Below are positions 44,230 to 53,911 of a stretch of 64,000 bases of DNA, one piece after another. Position numbers and translations under genes: made by a program. How positions within the stretch are numbered: the first letter of the stretch is position 1; every line of letters starts with the position of its first letter. Source of the DNA: Cytophagaceae bacterium (GTDB taxonomy: Bacteria; Bacteroidota; Bacteroidia; Cytophagales; Cytophagaceae); assembly GCA_025454925.1 (NCBI GenBank), contig JALONM010000001.1, positions 1 through 64,000 of the forward strand, in the 5' to 3' direction. The notes beneath the pieces were generated by a model. The model did no database searches and was not told the origin of the DNA. It was given only the letters and a program-made list of their open reading frames with translations.

Positions 44230-46206
44230 TTATTTATACGAACGTTTTGCGATCGTAATGTTTTCGTATACCAAATCCTCTTTATTAAGATTCCATTGGG
44301 TATTTTCTTTGTATTCCCAGGCTGCTACATATTTGTAGTTATCGTCGTCACGAAGTGCTTCTCCATCTTCTTCGTATTCTTCACGGAAGTGACCACCACA
44401 TGATTCTTTACGATCCAAAGCGTCTACACACATCAATTCTCCAAGTTCGAGGAAGTCGGCAACACGACCAGCCTTTTCAAGTTCCGGATTGAACTCATCT
44501 GCACTGCCTGGCACACGTACTTCTTTCCAGAACTCGGCGCGCAAGGCACGGATTTCATCGATGGCCGAAATCAGTCCTTTTTCGTTACGAGCCATACCAC
44601 ATTTGTCCCACATAATCTTGCCCAACCGTTTGTGGAAATAATCCACCGATTTGGACCCTTTAATAGAGAACAATTGGTTGATCGTCGATTTCACATTTTT
44701 CTCCGCTTCTTCAAAGGCAGGATGATCGGTAGGGATGGCTTTGGTTTTAATTTCACTGGAAAGATACGCCCCAATGGTGTATGGTATTACAAAGTATCCA
44801 TCTGCCAATCCCTGCATCAAGGCAGAAGCTCCTAGGCGGTTTGCGCCGTGATCGGAGAAGTTGGCTTCACCCAAGGCATACAACCCAGGAATGGTAGTCA
44901 TCAGATTGTAATCTACCCACAAGCCACCCATGGTGTAGTGAACAGCAGGGTAAATGCGCATTGGCACCTCGTATGGATCTTCGCCAGTAATCTGTTTATA
45001 CATATCGAAGAGGTTACCGTACTCTTCTTTCACAACCTCTTTTCCAAGAGCAATAAGCTTCTCCATGCTAGGGTTCTGTATACCTAACTTGGCTGCTTCG
45101 GCGCGGCCGTATTTATTAATGAGGTTGGATTTAAAATCCAAGTATACTGCCTGCTTGCTGTTTCCTACTCCGAATCCTGCGTCGCAACGTTCTTTAGCTG
45201 CGCGGGAGGCCACATCGCGAGGCACCAGGTTTCCGAATGCCGGATATCTGCGCTCTAAATAGTAATCACGTTCCTCCTCCGGAATATCGTTTGGATGACG
45301 AGTATCTCCCGCCTTTTTGGGCACCCAGATACGGCCATCGTTTCGCAATGATTCCGACATCAGGGTAAGTTTAGACTGATGATCCCCGGAAACAGGAATG
45401 CAGGTAGGGTGAATCTGTGTGAAACAAGGATTGGCGAAAAAAGCTCCTTTGCGGTGAGCTTTCCAAGCAGCCGTAACGTTGCTTCCCATGGCATTGGTAG
45501 ACAGATAAAACACATTACCGTATCCACCGGTGCATAACAGCACCGCATGTCCGAAGTGTCTCTCCAGATTTCCAGTCACCAGGTCGCGGGCAATAATTCC
45601 ACGGGCCTTTCCATCGATAACCACCACATCCAACATTTCGTGACGAGCAAACATTTGTACATTGCCCATACCAATCTGGCGCTGCAAAGCACTGTAAGCC
45701 CCTAATAATAGTTGTTGTCCGGTTTGTCCTGCAGCGTAAAACGTCCTTTTTACCTGTGTACCACCAAAGGAACGGTTTTTCAGCAATCCACCATATTCAC
45801 GTGCAAAAGGAACACCTTGAGCCACACATTGGTCAATGATATTGACACTTACTTCAGCCAAACGATATACATTGGCCTCACGCGCGCGGTAATCGCCTCC
45901 TTTGATCGTATCGTAAAATAAGCGATAAACCGAGTCTCCATCGTTTTGATAGTTTTTTGCGGCATTAATACCTCCCTGCGCAGCAATGGAGTGAGCCCTG
46001 CGAGGAGAATCCTGAAAACAAAATACCTTTACTTTATAGCCCATTTCAGCCAGGGAAGCAGCTGCTGAAGACCCAGCCAGGCCTGACCCTACTACAATTA
46101 CCTCCAGGTTTCTTTTATTTGCCGGGTTTACCAGCGGAACTTTAGAGCGGTATTTCGTCCACTTACTTTCTAAAGGTCCTTCAGGAATTTTAGCATCTAA
46201 TTTCAT
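44230..46206 (-). CDS. sdhA: Succinate dehydrogenase/fumarate reductase flavoprotein subunit
   Basis: This 658-residue subunit oxidises succinate or reduces fumarate at an FAD bound to a histidine. The N-terminal FAD-binding motif is [40 protein letters not shown] holds the His for covalent FAD. Substrate-site features appear as [11 protein letters not shown] and later [16 protein letters not shown]-type sequence around the active-site His. The length and the C-terminal helical domain ([11 protein letters not shown]...[11 protein letters not shown]) are normal. It lies 26 bases after sdhC. Confidence 0.96.
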   Translation of the reverse strand: MKLDAKIPEGPLESKWTKYRSKVPLVNPANKRNLEVIVVGSGLAGSSAAASLAEMGYKVKVFCFQDSPRRAHSIAAQGGINAAKNYQNDGDSVYRLFYDTIKGGDYRAREANVYRLAEVSVNIIDQCVAQGVPFAREYGGLLKNRSFGGTQVKRTFYAAGQTGQQLLLGAYSALQRQIGMGNVQMFARHEMLDVVVIDGKARGIIARDLVTGNLERHFGHAVLLCTGGYGNVFYLSTNAMGSNVTAAWKAHRKGAFFANPCFTQIHPTCIPVSGDHQSKLTLMSESLRNDGRIWVPKKAGDTRHPNDIPEEERDYYLERRYPAFGNLVPRDVASRAAKERCDAGFGVGNSKQAVYLDFKSNLINKYGRAEAAKLGIQNPSMEKLIALGKEVVKEEYGNLFDMYKQITGEDPYEVPMRIYPAVHYTMGGLWVDYNLMTTIPGLYALGEANFSDHGANRLGASALMQGLADGYFVIPYTIGAYLSSEIKTKAIPTDHPAFEEAEKNVKSTINQLFSIKGSKSVDYFHKRLGKIMWDKCGMARNEKGLISAIDEIRALRAEFWKEVRVPGSADEFNPELEKAGRVADFLELGELMCVDALDRKESCGGHFREEYEEDGEALRDDDNYKYVAAWEYKENTQWNLNKEDLVYENITIAKRSYK

Positions 46207-46232
46207 ATTGCTGCGGAATTATCAAAATCAAA

Positions 46233-46997
46233 TTAACTGAAATACATGTACACCGGGATGGCCGCGAATGCCAATGGAATCAAAATGGAAAACACAAGTC
46301 CAAACCATTTGATTGCTGAAGTATATTTTTTATGATTCAACCCTAAAGTCTGAAAACCACTCTGGAAGCCGTGAGACAAGTGAAACGCCAATACAGCCAT
46401 AGAAATCACGTACAATACTACGTACCACAATTGCTCGAACGCCTCTTTACACTCCAGAAACAGGTCTTTGGCAATTACTGTGCGCACACCATCTTGGACG
46501 TAATCCACATACACTCCTTTATCCAACCCTGATTTGGCAGAAGTACTCACTTTGCCTGTAAGTAATTCTACTTTATATTCCTTGAAAGGAAAACCATCTT
46601 CATTGTGATATTCGTACCAGAAATCACTCATGTGCACTACTATGAAAAGTAATATCATCGTTCCTAAAACACCCATGTTGCGCGAGGCCCAAACGCTCTG
46701 GTTATTCACAGAAGCATAACTCACTGGACGTGCCTTTTTGTTTTTGTACGCCAAATACAAGCCAAGAAATGCATGACCCAGAATGCTTGAGTACAATAAG
46801 ATAGAGACTGTCTTAATCAATGGATTGGTGGTCATAAAACGAGCGTATGTATTAAACGCCAATCCTTCATCCGAATAAAACAACTGCAAGTTCCCAAGCA
46901 AGTGTACCACTAGAAAAGTACAAAGGAACAAACCTGTAAGTGCCGTCAGTAATTTTTTACCTAGCGAAGACGAAAATGTGGTAATTACCCAGTTCAT
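46233..46997 (-). CDS. sdhC: Succinate dehydrogenase/fumarate reductase cytochrome b subunit
   Basis: This 254-residue subunit has about five membrane helices and histidines within helices (VVHLLGNLQLFY, ILGHAFLGLYLAY, VHMSDFWYEYH, LAFHLSHGFQSGFQTLG) that would hold two b hemes, as in the single-subunit b558 family. It anchors the enzyme in the inner membrane and passes electrons to or from the quinone pool. It is the first gene of the operon and has a clear promoter at 47043-47073. Confidence 0.95.
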   Translation of the reverse strand: MNWVITTFSSSLGKKLLTALTGLFLCTFLVVHLLGNLQLFYSDEGLAFNTYARFMTTNPLIKTVSILLYSSILGHAFLGLYLAYKNKKARPVSYASVNNQSVWASRNMGVLGTMILLFIVVHMSDFWYEYHNEDGFPFKEYKVELLTGKVSTSAKSGLDKGVYVDYVQDGVRTVIAKDLFLECKEAFEQLWYVVLYVISMAVLAFHLSHGFQSGFQTLGLNHKKYTSAIKWFGLVFSILIPLAFAAIPVYMYFS

Positions 46998-47042
46998 ATT
47001 ATATATTATTTGAAAAAAATAAACGTTTTTTCTTCAACTGGT

Positions 47043-47073
47043 CAAAAATACGTAGGGACCAGCTAGTAATCAA
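47043..47073 (-). promoter_or_regulatory. Promoter of the sdhCAB operon
   Basis: On the minus strand TTG (47073-47071), a 20-base spacer, then TATTTTTG (47050-47043). This matches the Bacteroidota consensus exactly at the boxes. The leader to the sdhC start would be about 40 bases. Confidence 0.75.
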
Positions 47074-47460
47074 CGAAATATTTTTATTTAAATTCATTCT
47101 AAATTATGATCGTTTTTTCCCTTGAATTTACCCTGGGTTCTGGAAAAAGTATAAATATGGTTACCCAATAAAGCCTCTTTCCTAAGTACCGGAAACCCCC
47201 AACAGTAAGGAAGGAAATTCTAAGATTATAACAGCAGGCAAGCACTTAGGTTTATCCTTATTACAGGCAAAAGCTTTCCTATTTTTCTGACATTACTCTA
47301 CTCAACAAAGGAGTCAAGAGCAGAAACAAACGAAATGGACGGGCCATATCCGTACTTCAGCCAAATTTTGCGATTTAAAAGTACGGATACCATACAACTT
47401 TATTACCTTGTAGGGCGTTTATTTAAATAGCCAAAGCGCTCGCAAAACCTGACAATTCAC
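47074..47460. other. Intergenic region with an 11-bp inverted repeat
   Basis: It holds no gene that I can support. TATCCGTACTT (47347-47357) and its reverse complement (47379-47389) flank 21 bases, about 70 bases before the T9SS type B gene. They could be a regulatory site or a leader hairpin. Confidence 0.45.
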
Positions 47461-49998
47461 GTGAAAGGATTACTTCTTTACTTTTCTTTGATCATGGCCG
47501 GCTTCTGGTCATTTTCCTCGCACATTCGAGCAGGTGAAATTACCGCTACCAGAGTGAATGGGAATACCTTTATTTTTACGCTTACCATTTATGGGAATTC
47601 TAATTCCACAGCGCCACTAGACAGAGCTATCTTTTCTTTTGGAGACCAATCGCCTTCTGTTGAAGTAGACTATGTGGTAAATGAGAATATTCCACCTGAT
47701 TCTTACAAAAGAATATTCTCGGTAGGCCATACTTACCCGGGCGATGGCTTTTACAGAGTAACGTATCAGGAATCGTATAGGATTGCCAACATCGTAAACA
47801 TTGCCAACTCCAGCCAGGTAAATTTATACCTCGAAACAGTAGTGTCTGTCTCTAGTTTAAATCAGGGGAACCGTCCACCCTATTTAACCATACCTCCACT
47901 AGACAAAGCAAACGTAGGGGAAATCTTCACCCACAATGCCGGTGCTATCGACGATGATGGAGATAGTCTTTCGTATAAACTAGTGTCTCCTAAATCTGCA
48001 CTCAACTTCCCGGCGCCGGGTTATTTTACCCCCAACAACCTAACGATGAACCCAATTACTGGGGACTTGGTATGGAATACTCCACCCAGCCCGGGTATTT
48101 ATAACTTTGCTTTTATTATTGAGGAGTGGAAACGTGGACCCAGAGGACCAGAGCGCATCAGTTTTATCACACGCGACATGCAGGTGGTAGTTGAAGACGC
48201 TAACAACGCACCTCCTCAACTCCGCTTACCCGAGGACACCTGCGTAGTGGCAGGTTCTACCTTAAACAAGATAATTACAGCAACGGACCCTGACAATAAT
48301 TCGATCAGCATGCGCGCCTGGCCGGATGATTATTTTACCGTGGTAAATCCTCAGGCAAGCCCTGCTTCAGGTTTATTTTCCTGGTCCACAACCTGCAACG
48401 ATGCCAGACAGCAACCTCACTCCTTTGTATTCAGAGCCGAGGATAATCATCCCAGCAACCCTTATACAGATATTCGAACCTGGCTCGTAACGGTCATCGC
48501 CCCTGCTCCCACAGGCTTGTCCGCATCCGGCACGAATAATAATATTCAGCTCACCTGGAATGCATATCCTTGCACCAACGCTCTTCAGATAGATATTTAT
48601 CGTGTAGAATGCGACACCTCCGAATATCAGCAAAAGCAGTGCGAACGAGGCATTGAAGGATTTAACGGATACCGCAGAATTGCTTCGGTTCCAGCTTCGT
48701 CTACCAACTACTCTGATGCTACCGCGGTATCGGGCATCTTTTATTGTTATCGGATCGTTGCCCGTTTCCCCGCCTTTGGATTTGGAGAAAGTTATGCTTC
48801 TTCTAAATCTTGTGCGGCGCTCAACAACAACGCGCCTCAAATTAATGCGGTCTCCGTGCTTACGACGAATCTTACTAATGGTACCATAGAGGTTATATGG
48901 TCGGATCCTGAAGTAGGAACTCCGCCTTACACCTATAATGTGTGGCGCTCTGCCAATAACACCAATAACTTTACTCAAATAGCAAGCAACGCAAGCAGTC
49001 CATTCCAGGATAATGGGTTAAATACAGAGCAAAACCAATATTTTTATAGGATAGAATTGGCTGGAATCAGTAATTCCAGCCCTGTTTCTGCAACAAGACT
49101 CACGGCAAGTGGAGAAAATCAGCTTGTTCGACTTCGTTGGTCCGAAACGGCCAATTGGTTCAACGATTCAGCGGAGGTGTACCGAAGCATAAATGGTAAT
49201 CCATTTACGTTTGTGCGCAAACTGATTCCCGACCAAGGACAATTTAACGATACTCCTTTGCAAAACTGCGATACTGTTTGTTATTACATAAAAGGTTACC
49301 ACCATTATTGTTTGCCTGGCAATGACTCGTCATTCTCTCAACTTTCCCAGCAAGCCTGCGCTGTTCCCAAAGACAATCGTCCACCCGATGGACCAGTACT
49401 GACGGTAAAAGGATGCAACGGGAATACTGAAATCTTCAGCAATTTACTTTCGTGGACGGATGTTGAAAACCCATTATGTCCTAATCTTTCAGCTTACCAA
49501 GTATTTTATGCAGAATACGAAGATAGCCCCTGGCAATTACTTGCGACGCTGAATTCCACCCAGTTAACCTATGAAGATATTGACAGTAATTCACTTTCCG
49601 GGTGTTATATGGTAAAAGCGATCACGTATGATGGCGTAGCAGGAGAAGAAAGTAACAAAGTTTGTGTAGATGCCTGCGTGTATTACGAGCTCCCGAATTT
49701 GATCACACCCAATGGAGATTATAAAAACGATGTCATGAATCCATTCCCGGTGCCTCGTGGGGTGGAACTGGTTTCTTTCAAAGTTTATAACCGGTGGGGC
49801 CAACTGCTTTATGAAGACCAATCAGGTCCTTATCTGAATTGGCCAGGAAAAGACAATAGAGGGGACTCTCTGCTCGATGGAATCTATTTTTATAGTGCAG
49901 AGGTTAAATATTTCCGAAGATTAAACCAAGAGGATGAGAAACAACTCATCAAAGGTTGGGTTCATATAGTAGATCAGAAGCCTTCCGCCCGCGACTAA
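47461..49998 (+). CDS. Secreted protein with T9SS type B (gliding-associated) C-terminal domain
   Basis: The protein starts with GTG and a signal peptide (MKGLLLYFSLIMAGFW..., cleavage near HIRAGE). The N-terminal region (GEITATRVNGNTFIF...) is of the type seen in large Bacteroidota surface proteins. A cadherin-like segment follows (DDDGDSLSYKLVSP), then several fibronectin-III-like domains. The last ~90 residues match the gliding-motility-associated/T9SS type B sorting domain: LITPNGDYKNDVMNPFPVPR, VYNRWGQLLYED, GDSLLDGIYFYSAEV. Type B cargo usually needs its own PorP/SprF partner; none is in the window. Its role could be adhesion or matrix building, but no specific ligand is visible. Confidence 0.88.
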   Translation: MKGLLLYFSLIMAGFWSFSSHIRAGEITATRVNGNTFIFTLTIYGNSNSTAPLDRAIFSFGDQSPSVEVDYVVNENIPPDSYKRIFSVGHTYPGDGFYRVTYQESYRIANIVNIANSSQVNLYLETVVSVSSLNQGNRPPYLTIPPLDKANVGEIFTHNAGAIDDDGDSLSYKLVSPKSALNFPAPGYFTPNNLTMNPITGDLVWNTPPSPGIYNFAFIIEEWKRGPRGPERISFITRDMQVVVEDANNAPPQLRLPEDTCVVAGSTLNKIITATDPDNNSISMRAWPDDYFTVVNPQASPASGLFSWSTTCNDARQQPHSFVFRAEDNHPSNPYTDIRTWLVTVIAPAPTGLSASGTNNNIQLTWNAYPCTNALQIDIYRVECDTSEYQQKQCERGIEGFNGYRRIASVPASSTNYSDATAVSGIFYCYRIVARFPAFGFGESYASSKSCAALNNNAPQINAVSVLTTNLTNGTIEVIWSDPEVGTPPYTYNVWRSANNTNNFTQIASNASSPFQDNGLNTEQNQYFYRIELAGISNSSPVSATRLTASGENQLVRLRWSETANWFNDSAEVYRSINGNPFTFVRKLIPDQGQFNDTPLQNCDTVCYYIKGYHHYCLPGNDSSFSQLSQQACAVPKDNRPPDGPVLTVKGCNGNTEIFSNLLSWTDVENPLCPNLSAYQVFYAEYEDSPWQLLATLNSTQLTYEDIDSNSLSGCYMVKAITYDGVAGEESNKVCVDACVYYELPNLITPNGDYKNDVMNPFPVPRGVELVSFKVYNRWGQLLYEDQSGPYLNWPGKDNRGDSLLDGIYFYSAEVKYFRRLNQEDEKQLIKGWVHIVDQKPSARD

Positions 49999-50092
49999 TA
50001 GCAATGTGGATATCCTTATCTCGTCGTATATCATTAAAAATCAATCAATTAATCATCCTTAAAAGAATCTTTAAGAAAATATTGTAGATAGC

Positions 50093-50124
50093 TTTGGAAA
50101 TTGATTGGGAAAGGTCTACTTTTG
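50093..50124 (+). promoter_or_regulatory. Promoter of the rplM-rpsI-rpsB operon
   Basis: TTTG (50093-50096), a 20-base spacer, then TACTTTTG (50117-50124). This is a textbook Bacteroidota promoter. The leader to the rplM start is about 40 bases. Confidence 0.85.
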
Positions 50125-50168
50125 TGTCCCAATTTTAGGGAAGGATTGCTTTATACTAAAGAAGAGCG

Positions 50169-50612
50169 ATGAACAGTTTAAGTTACAAAACACAGTTCCT
50201 TTCGAAGAACACAATTAAGAAGGAATGGGTAATAGTAGATGCAGAAGGACAGACCTTAGGTCGCCTTTGCAGCCAGATTGCCAAAGTTATCCGTGGCAAA
50301 CACAAACCAGGCTACACTCCATTTATGGATTGCGGTGATAATGTAATTGTTATCAATGCAGAGAAGGTTCGTCTTACCGGTAAAAAAATGACCGATAAAG
50401 AATATATTACCCATACAGGTTATCCGGGAGGACAGCGTTTTGCTACGCCGAAGGCTACACTAGCCAAGCATCCTACCCGTGTAATTGAGTGGGCTGTTCG
50501 TGGCATGTTGCCTAAAAACAGAATTGGCCGCACCTTGTTCACTAACTTGCATGTATATGCAGGAGCTGAGCATCCACATGCTGGTCAAAATCCAAAGGTT
50601 TTGAAATTCTAA
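50169..50612 (+). CDS. rplM: 50S ribosomal protein L13
   Basis: This 147-residue protein has the L13 pattern EWVIVDAEGQTLGRLCSQIA, KHKPGYTPFMDCGDNVIVIN and VRGMLPKNRIGR, ending YAGAEHPHAGQNP. It is an early assembly protein of the large subunit. It is the first gene of a classic rplM-rpsI pair, 12 bases before rpsI. Confidence 0.98.
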   Translation: MNSLSYKTQFLSKNTIKKEWVIVDAEGQTLGRLCSQIAKVIRGKHKPGYTPFMDCGDNVIVINAEKVRLTGKKMTDKEYITHTGYPGGQRFATPKATLAKHPTRVIEWAVRGMLPKNRIGRTLFTNLHVYAGAEHPHAGQNPKVLKF

Positions 50613-50624
50613 TTAATGCTGTAA

Positions 50625-51011
50625 ATGGAAGTTGTAAACACCATTGGTCGTAGAAAGTCATCCGTTGCCCGCGTGTATGTGAAGCCTGGCAAAGGAACTA
50701 TCACCGTAAACGACAGAGATCTTAAAGTGTATTTCCCTTCTGAAATCCTTCAGACGATAGTAAACCAGCCATTGGTTGCTGCCAATGAGGTAGGTAAATA
50801 CGATATCAAGGCTACCATCGACGGTGGTGGGCTAACTGGTCAAGCGGAAGCTCTTCGTTTGGCTATCACCCGGGCCTTGTGTTCTACTGCTCCTGAGAGC
50901 CGCACCACGCTTAAGAAAGCTGGATACGTAACTCGCGATCCACGTATGGTGGAGCGTAAGAAATACGGTAGAAGAAAAGCTCGTAGAAGATTCCAGTTCA
51001 GCAAACGTTAA
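50625..51011 (+). CDS. rpsI: 30S ribosomal protein S9
   Basis: This 128-residue protein has the S9 pattern [35 protein letters not shown] and the basic C-terminus [14 protein letters not shown], whose tail reaches the tRNA in the P site. The C-terminal Lys-Arg is intact. It is followed after 18 bases by rpsB. Confidence 0.98.
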   Translation: MEVVNTIGRRKSSVARVYVKPGKGTITVNDRDLKVYFPSEILQTIVNQPLVAANEVGKYDIKATIDGGGLTGQAEALRLAITRALCSTAPESRTTLKKAGYVTRDPRMVERKKYGRRKARRRFQFSKR

Positions 51012-51029
51012 TCGATACCTTCAAAGAAT

Positions 51030-51797
51030 ATGTCAAAGAAAATTGAATATAAAGATTTGTTGGATGCCAGCGTACACTTTGGCCACCAGACTCAGAAGTG
51101 GAATCCAAAGATGGCTCCTTATATCTTCATGGAGAAAAATGGTATTCATATCATCGACCTAAACAAAACACAAGCTTGTTTAGACGATGCTTGCGCTGCC
51201 ATTAAAGGTATCGTTCGCTCAGGACGCAAGGTATTGTTTGTAGCTACCAAGAAACAAGCAAAAGAAATTGTTGCCTCTGAAGCTAAAAGATTGAAAATGC
51301 CTTATGCTACCGAACGTTGGTTGGGGGGTATGCTTACCAACTTTGCAACGGTTCGTAAGTCATTGAAGAAAATGTCTTCCTTGGAAAAAATGACCAAAGA
51401 AGAGTCTTACAAAAACTTGAACAAAAAAGAGCGTTTGATGCTTAACCGCGATCGCCTTAAACTTGAAAAAGTATTGGGTGGTATTGCAGACCTTACTCGT
51501 CTTCCTGCGGCTTTGTTCGTAGTAGATATTAAGAAAGAGCACATTGCCATTGCTGAAGCTAAACGCTTGAATATTCCTATCTTTGCAATGGTAGATACCA
51601 ACTCTGATCCCGATTTGGTAGAGTATCCAATCCCTGCCAATGACGATGCGTACAAGTCAATCGCCATTATCACACAAGCCATCGGACAAGCCATTGAAGA
51701 AGGTTTGATCGAGCGTAAGAAAGATAAAGACGATAAAGACAAAGACGAAGAGTTAGAAAACAAGAAAGAGATCGACTCTAAAGCAGAAGTGGAATAA
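51030..51797 (+). CDS. rpsB: 30S ribosomal protein S2
   Basis: This 255-residue protein shows the S2 pattern LLDASVHFGHQTQKWNPKM, RWLGGMLTNFATVRKSL and IPIFAMVDTNSDPDLVEYPI. The last ~30 residues are a charged tail (KDKDDKDKDEELENKKE) that is longer than in E. coli and typical of lineage-specific variation. A hairpin with a T-run follows the stop codon, before tsf. Confidence 0.98.
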   Translation: MSKKIEYKDLLDASVHFGHQTQKWNPKMAPYIFMEKNGIHIIDLNKTQACLDDACAAIKGIVRSGRKVLFVATKKQAKEIVASEAKRLKMPYATERWLGGMLTNFATVRKSLKKMSSLEKMTKEESYKNLNKKERLMLNRDRLKLEKVLGGIADLTRLPAALFVVDIKKEHIAIAEAKRLNIPIFAMVDTNSDPDLVEYPIPANDDAYKSIAIITQAIGQAIEEGLIERKKDKDDKDKDEELENKKEIDSKAEVE

Positions 51798-51820
51798 CTA
51801 CCACCAAGCTCGCAATATAA

Positions 51821-51864
51821 AAATTGAACATTGGTCGGTACGTCTAATGTTCAATTTTTTTTAC
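51821..51864 (+). terminator. Terminator or attenuator between rpsB and tsf
   Basis: AAATTGAACATT (51821-51832) pairs with AATGTTCAATTT (51846-51857), followed by a T-run. It lies inside the usual rpsB-tsf operon, so read-through could set the amount of EF-Ts relative to S2, unless tsf has its own promoter in the next 50 bases. Confidence 0.75.
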
Positions 51865-51910
51865 TATCAATCTGAAATTTATCATTCACCTCATTAACAA
51901 CGTATAACTC

Positions 51911-52750
51911 ATGGAAACTGTAATTTCAGCCTCCGATGTAAACAAACTTAGGCAAATGACCGGTGCCGGTATGATGGACTGTAAAAAGGCCCTTACCGAA
52001 GCCAATGGAGATTTTGAAGCTGCCATCGATATCCTTAGAAAAAAAGGACAAAAAGTTTCTGCTTCTCGTGCAGAAAATAAAACCTCTGAAGGCATCGTAT
52101 TGATTCAGGTTTCTGCTGATGGCAAAAATGGTAAATTGATTGCGCTGGCTTGCGAAACAGAACCTGTTTCTAAAGTGGAAGATTTCAGAAATCTTGGACA
52201 ACAAATTCTGGAAGTGGCTGTTGCGAAAAATGCCGCGGACGCTGACGCTCTTCAGGCTTTAAGTCTTGCTAATGGCCGTACCGTTGCTGAAAACATCATT
52301 GACCTTACTGGTAAAATCGGTGAGAAAATTGTTGTGCAGAACTATGAAAATGTTTCTGGAGAGCAAGTGGTTCCTTACCTTCACTCCAATGGTAAATTAG
52401 GAGTATTGGTGGTTTTCAAAGGTGCTAACGGCGCAGATATCCTCGAAGTAGGTAAGGATGTGGCTATGCAAATTGCCGCTATGAAACCACTGGCAGTTGA
52501 CAAAGACGGTGTAGATAAATCAATCGTAGAGCGTGAAATCGAAATCGGAAAAGAACAAGCTCGCGCAGAAGGTAAACCAGAAGCAATGCTAGAAAAAATC
52601 GCTTTGGGTAAACTGAATAAATTTTACAAAGACAGCACTTTATTGAATCAGGAATTCGTAAAAGACGGTTCCAAAACCATCGCTCAGTTATTAGATGGTG
52701 TTCAGAAAGGTCTTACCGTTACTGATTTCAAAAGAATCTCTATCGGATAA
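51911..52750 (+). CDS. tsf: Elongation factor Ts
   Basis: This 279-residue protein is the nucleotide exchange factor for EF-Tu. The N-terminal UBA-like segment SDVNKLRQMTGAGMMDCKKA and the following ALTEANGDFEAAIDILRKKG are the family hallmark. The core contains LACETEPVSKVEDF, the EF-Tu contact region with its T-E-P element (usually TDFVA in other groups). The usual rpsB-tsf order is kept, but with an intervening hairpin. Confidence 0.97.
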   Translation: METVISASDVNKLRQMTGAGMMDCKKALTEANGDFEAAIDILRKKGQKVSASRAENKTSEGIVLIQVSADGKNGKLIALACETEPVSKVEDFRNLGQQILEVAVAKNAADADALQALSLANGRTVAENIIDLTGKIGEKIVVQNYENVSGEQVVPYLHSNGKLGVLVVFKGANGADILEVGKDVAMQIAAMKPLAVDKDGVDKSIVEREIEIGKEQARAEGKPEAMLEKIALGKLNKFYKDSTLLNQEFVKDGSKTIAQLLDGVQKGLTVTDFKRISIG

Positions 52751-52769
52751 TCCATTGATCTCCTTAGAA

Positions 52770-52806
52770 AGAAAAGGCTTCCCAATGGGAAGCCTTTTCT
52801 TTTTTT
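52770..52806 (+). terminator. Terminator of tsf
   Basis: AGAAAAGGCTTCCC pairs with GGGAAGCCTTTTCT around a 3-base loop, followed by T7. It starts 20 bases after the stop codon. Confidence 0.92.
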
Positions 52807-52905
52807 GACTCTCCGCTACCCTCGTGTAACCTTGGTTGAGGCAAGAAAATCCTATCCGATTCCTCGAATCTGTTGTTGTGCAAACAAACAAAAAATCCTT
52901 ACTTG

Positions 52906-52919
52906 CTCATTATAATGAG
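52906..52919. promoter_or_regulatory. 14-bp palindrome at the start of the deacetylase gene
   Basis: CTCATTATAATGAG is a perfect palindrome 5 bases before the ATG at 52925. It could be an operator or a translation-blocking hairpin. A chance short palindrome cannot be excluded. Confidence 0.3.
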
Positions 52920-52924
52920 TTTGT

Positions 52925-53902
52925 ATGCCGGGTAGCTTTGTAGTTTCTCTTGATTTTGAGCTTTTTTGGGGGGTGCGCGATCATCGCAGCCTGGAAGAGT
53001 ATGGCAGAAACATTCTGGGGGTGCGCAAAGCCTTGCCAGCCATGTTGGATCTATTTACCAGGTATCAGATCAGGAGCACGTTTGCAACAGTAGGATTTTT
53101 GTTTTTTGATTCCAAAGATTCCCTGCTTGCGGCCTGTCCGGAAATCAAACCTTCTTACCAAAATCCCACGCTCTCCCCCTACCAGTGTTTAGCTGGCATT
53201 GGGCAAAACGAAGAGGAAGATCCCTATCATTTTGGAGCAAACCTCCTTCGATTGATTCAGCAAACGCCTGGACAAGAAATCGGAACGCATACCTTTTCTC
53301 ATTACTATTGCCTGGAAGAGGGACAACAAATAGATCAATTTCAAGCCGATTTAACAGCCGCCAGAAAAGTCGCAGACCGAGAAGGAATTCCTTTGCATAG
53401 CATTGTATTTCCCAGAAATCAATATAATCCGGATTATCTAGAGGTTTGTCGCCAGTTGGGTATATATGTGTACCGGGGGAATGAATCTCATTGGCTTTAT
53501 GCGGCACGAAATCGAGACGCTGAAACTTCCTTTCGTAGGGCTTTTCGTTTGCTGGATGCCTATTTAAACCTTAGCGGTCATCATACATTTACTTGGCCCA
53601 TTGCCGACAGTCGAGGATTGGTGAACGTACCAGCCAGCCGCTTTCTACGTCCCTATTCCCAAAAGCTTGCCTGGCTGGACTCCTGGCGTTGCCAGCGAAT
53701 ACTCAACAGCATGAGTCATGCAGCAAAATATAATGAAGTGTATCATTTATGGTGGCACCCCCATAATTTCGGTCTTCATTGCGATGAGAATATTGCCTTT
53801 CTGGAAAAAATACTGGAACATTACAGTTCCTTGCAAAAGCAGTATGGTTTTACAAGCCGCTGTATGTCTGACTTCCTTCCTCCTGAACCAACTCACACCT
53901 AA
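52925..53902 (+). CDS. Polysaccharide deacetylase-family protein
   Basis: This 325-residue protein has the NodB-like deacetylase pattern: Asp10 in SLDFELFW (the catalytic base/metal region) and the metal-binding H-x3-H at His122/His126 in GTHTFSHYY. The fold's last motifs appear as PIADSRG and HLWWHPHNFG. The family removes acetyl groups from N-acetylated sugars in polysaccharides or sugar-lipids. There is no signal peptide, so it acts in the cytoplasm, probably on a precursor. A formyltransferase-family gene follows after 9 bases, which suggests a shared sugar-modifying pathway (deacetylation, then formylation of the free amine). That pathway is inference. Confidence 0.85.
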   Translation: MPGSFVVSLDFELFWGVRDHRSLEEYGRNILGVRKALPAMLDLFTRYQIRSTFATVGFLFFDSKDSLLAACPEIKPSYQNPTLSPYQCLAGIGQNEEEDPYHFGANLLRLIQQTPGQEIGTHTFSHYYCLEEGQQIDQFQADLTAARKVADREGIPLHSIVFPRNQYNPDYLEVCRQLGIYVYRGNESHWLYAARNRDAETSFRRAFRLLDAYLNLSGHHTFTWPIADSRGLVNVPASRFLRPYSQKLAWLDSWRCQRILNSMSHAAKYNEVYHLWWHPHNFGLHCDENIAFLEKILEHYSSLQKQYGFTSRCMSDFLPPEPTHT

Positions 53903-53911
53903 CGCCGATCC

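Noticed and set aside
50625-51797. A conflict or mobile function near the ribosomal protein operon
   Set aside because: Gene order, promoter and products are those of the normal Bacteroidota rplM-rpsI-rpsB-tsf locus.
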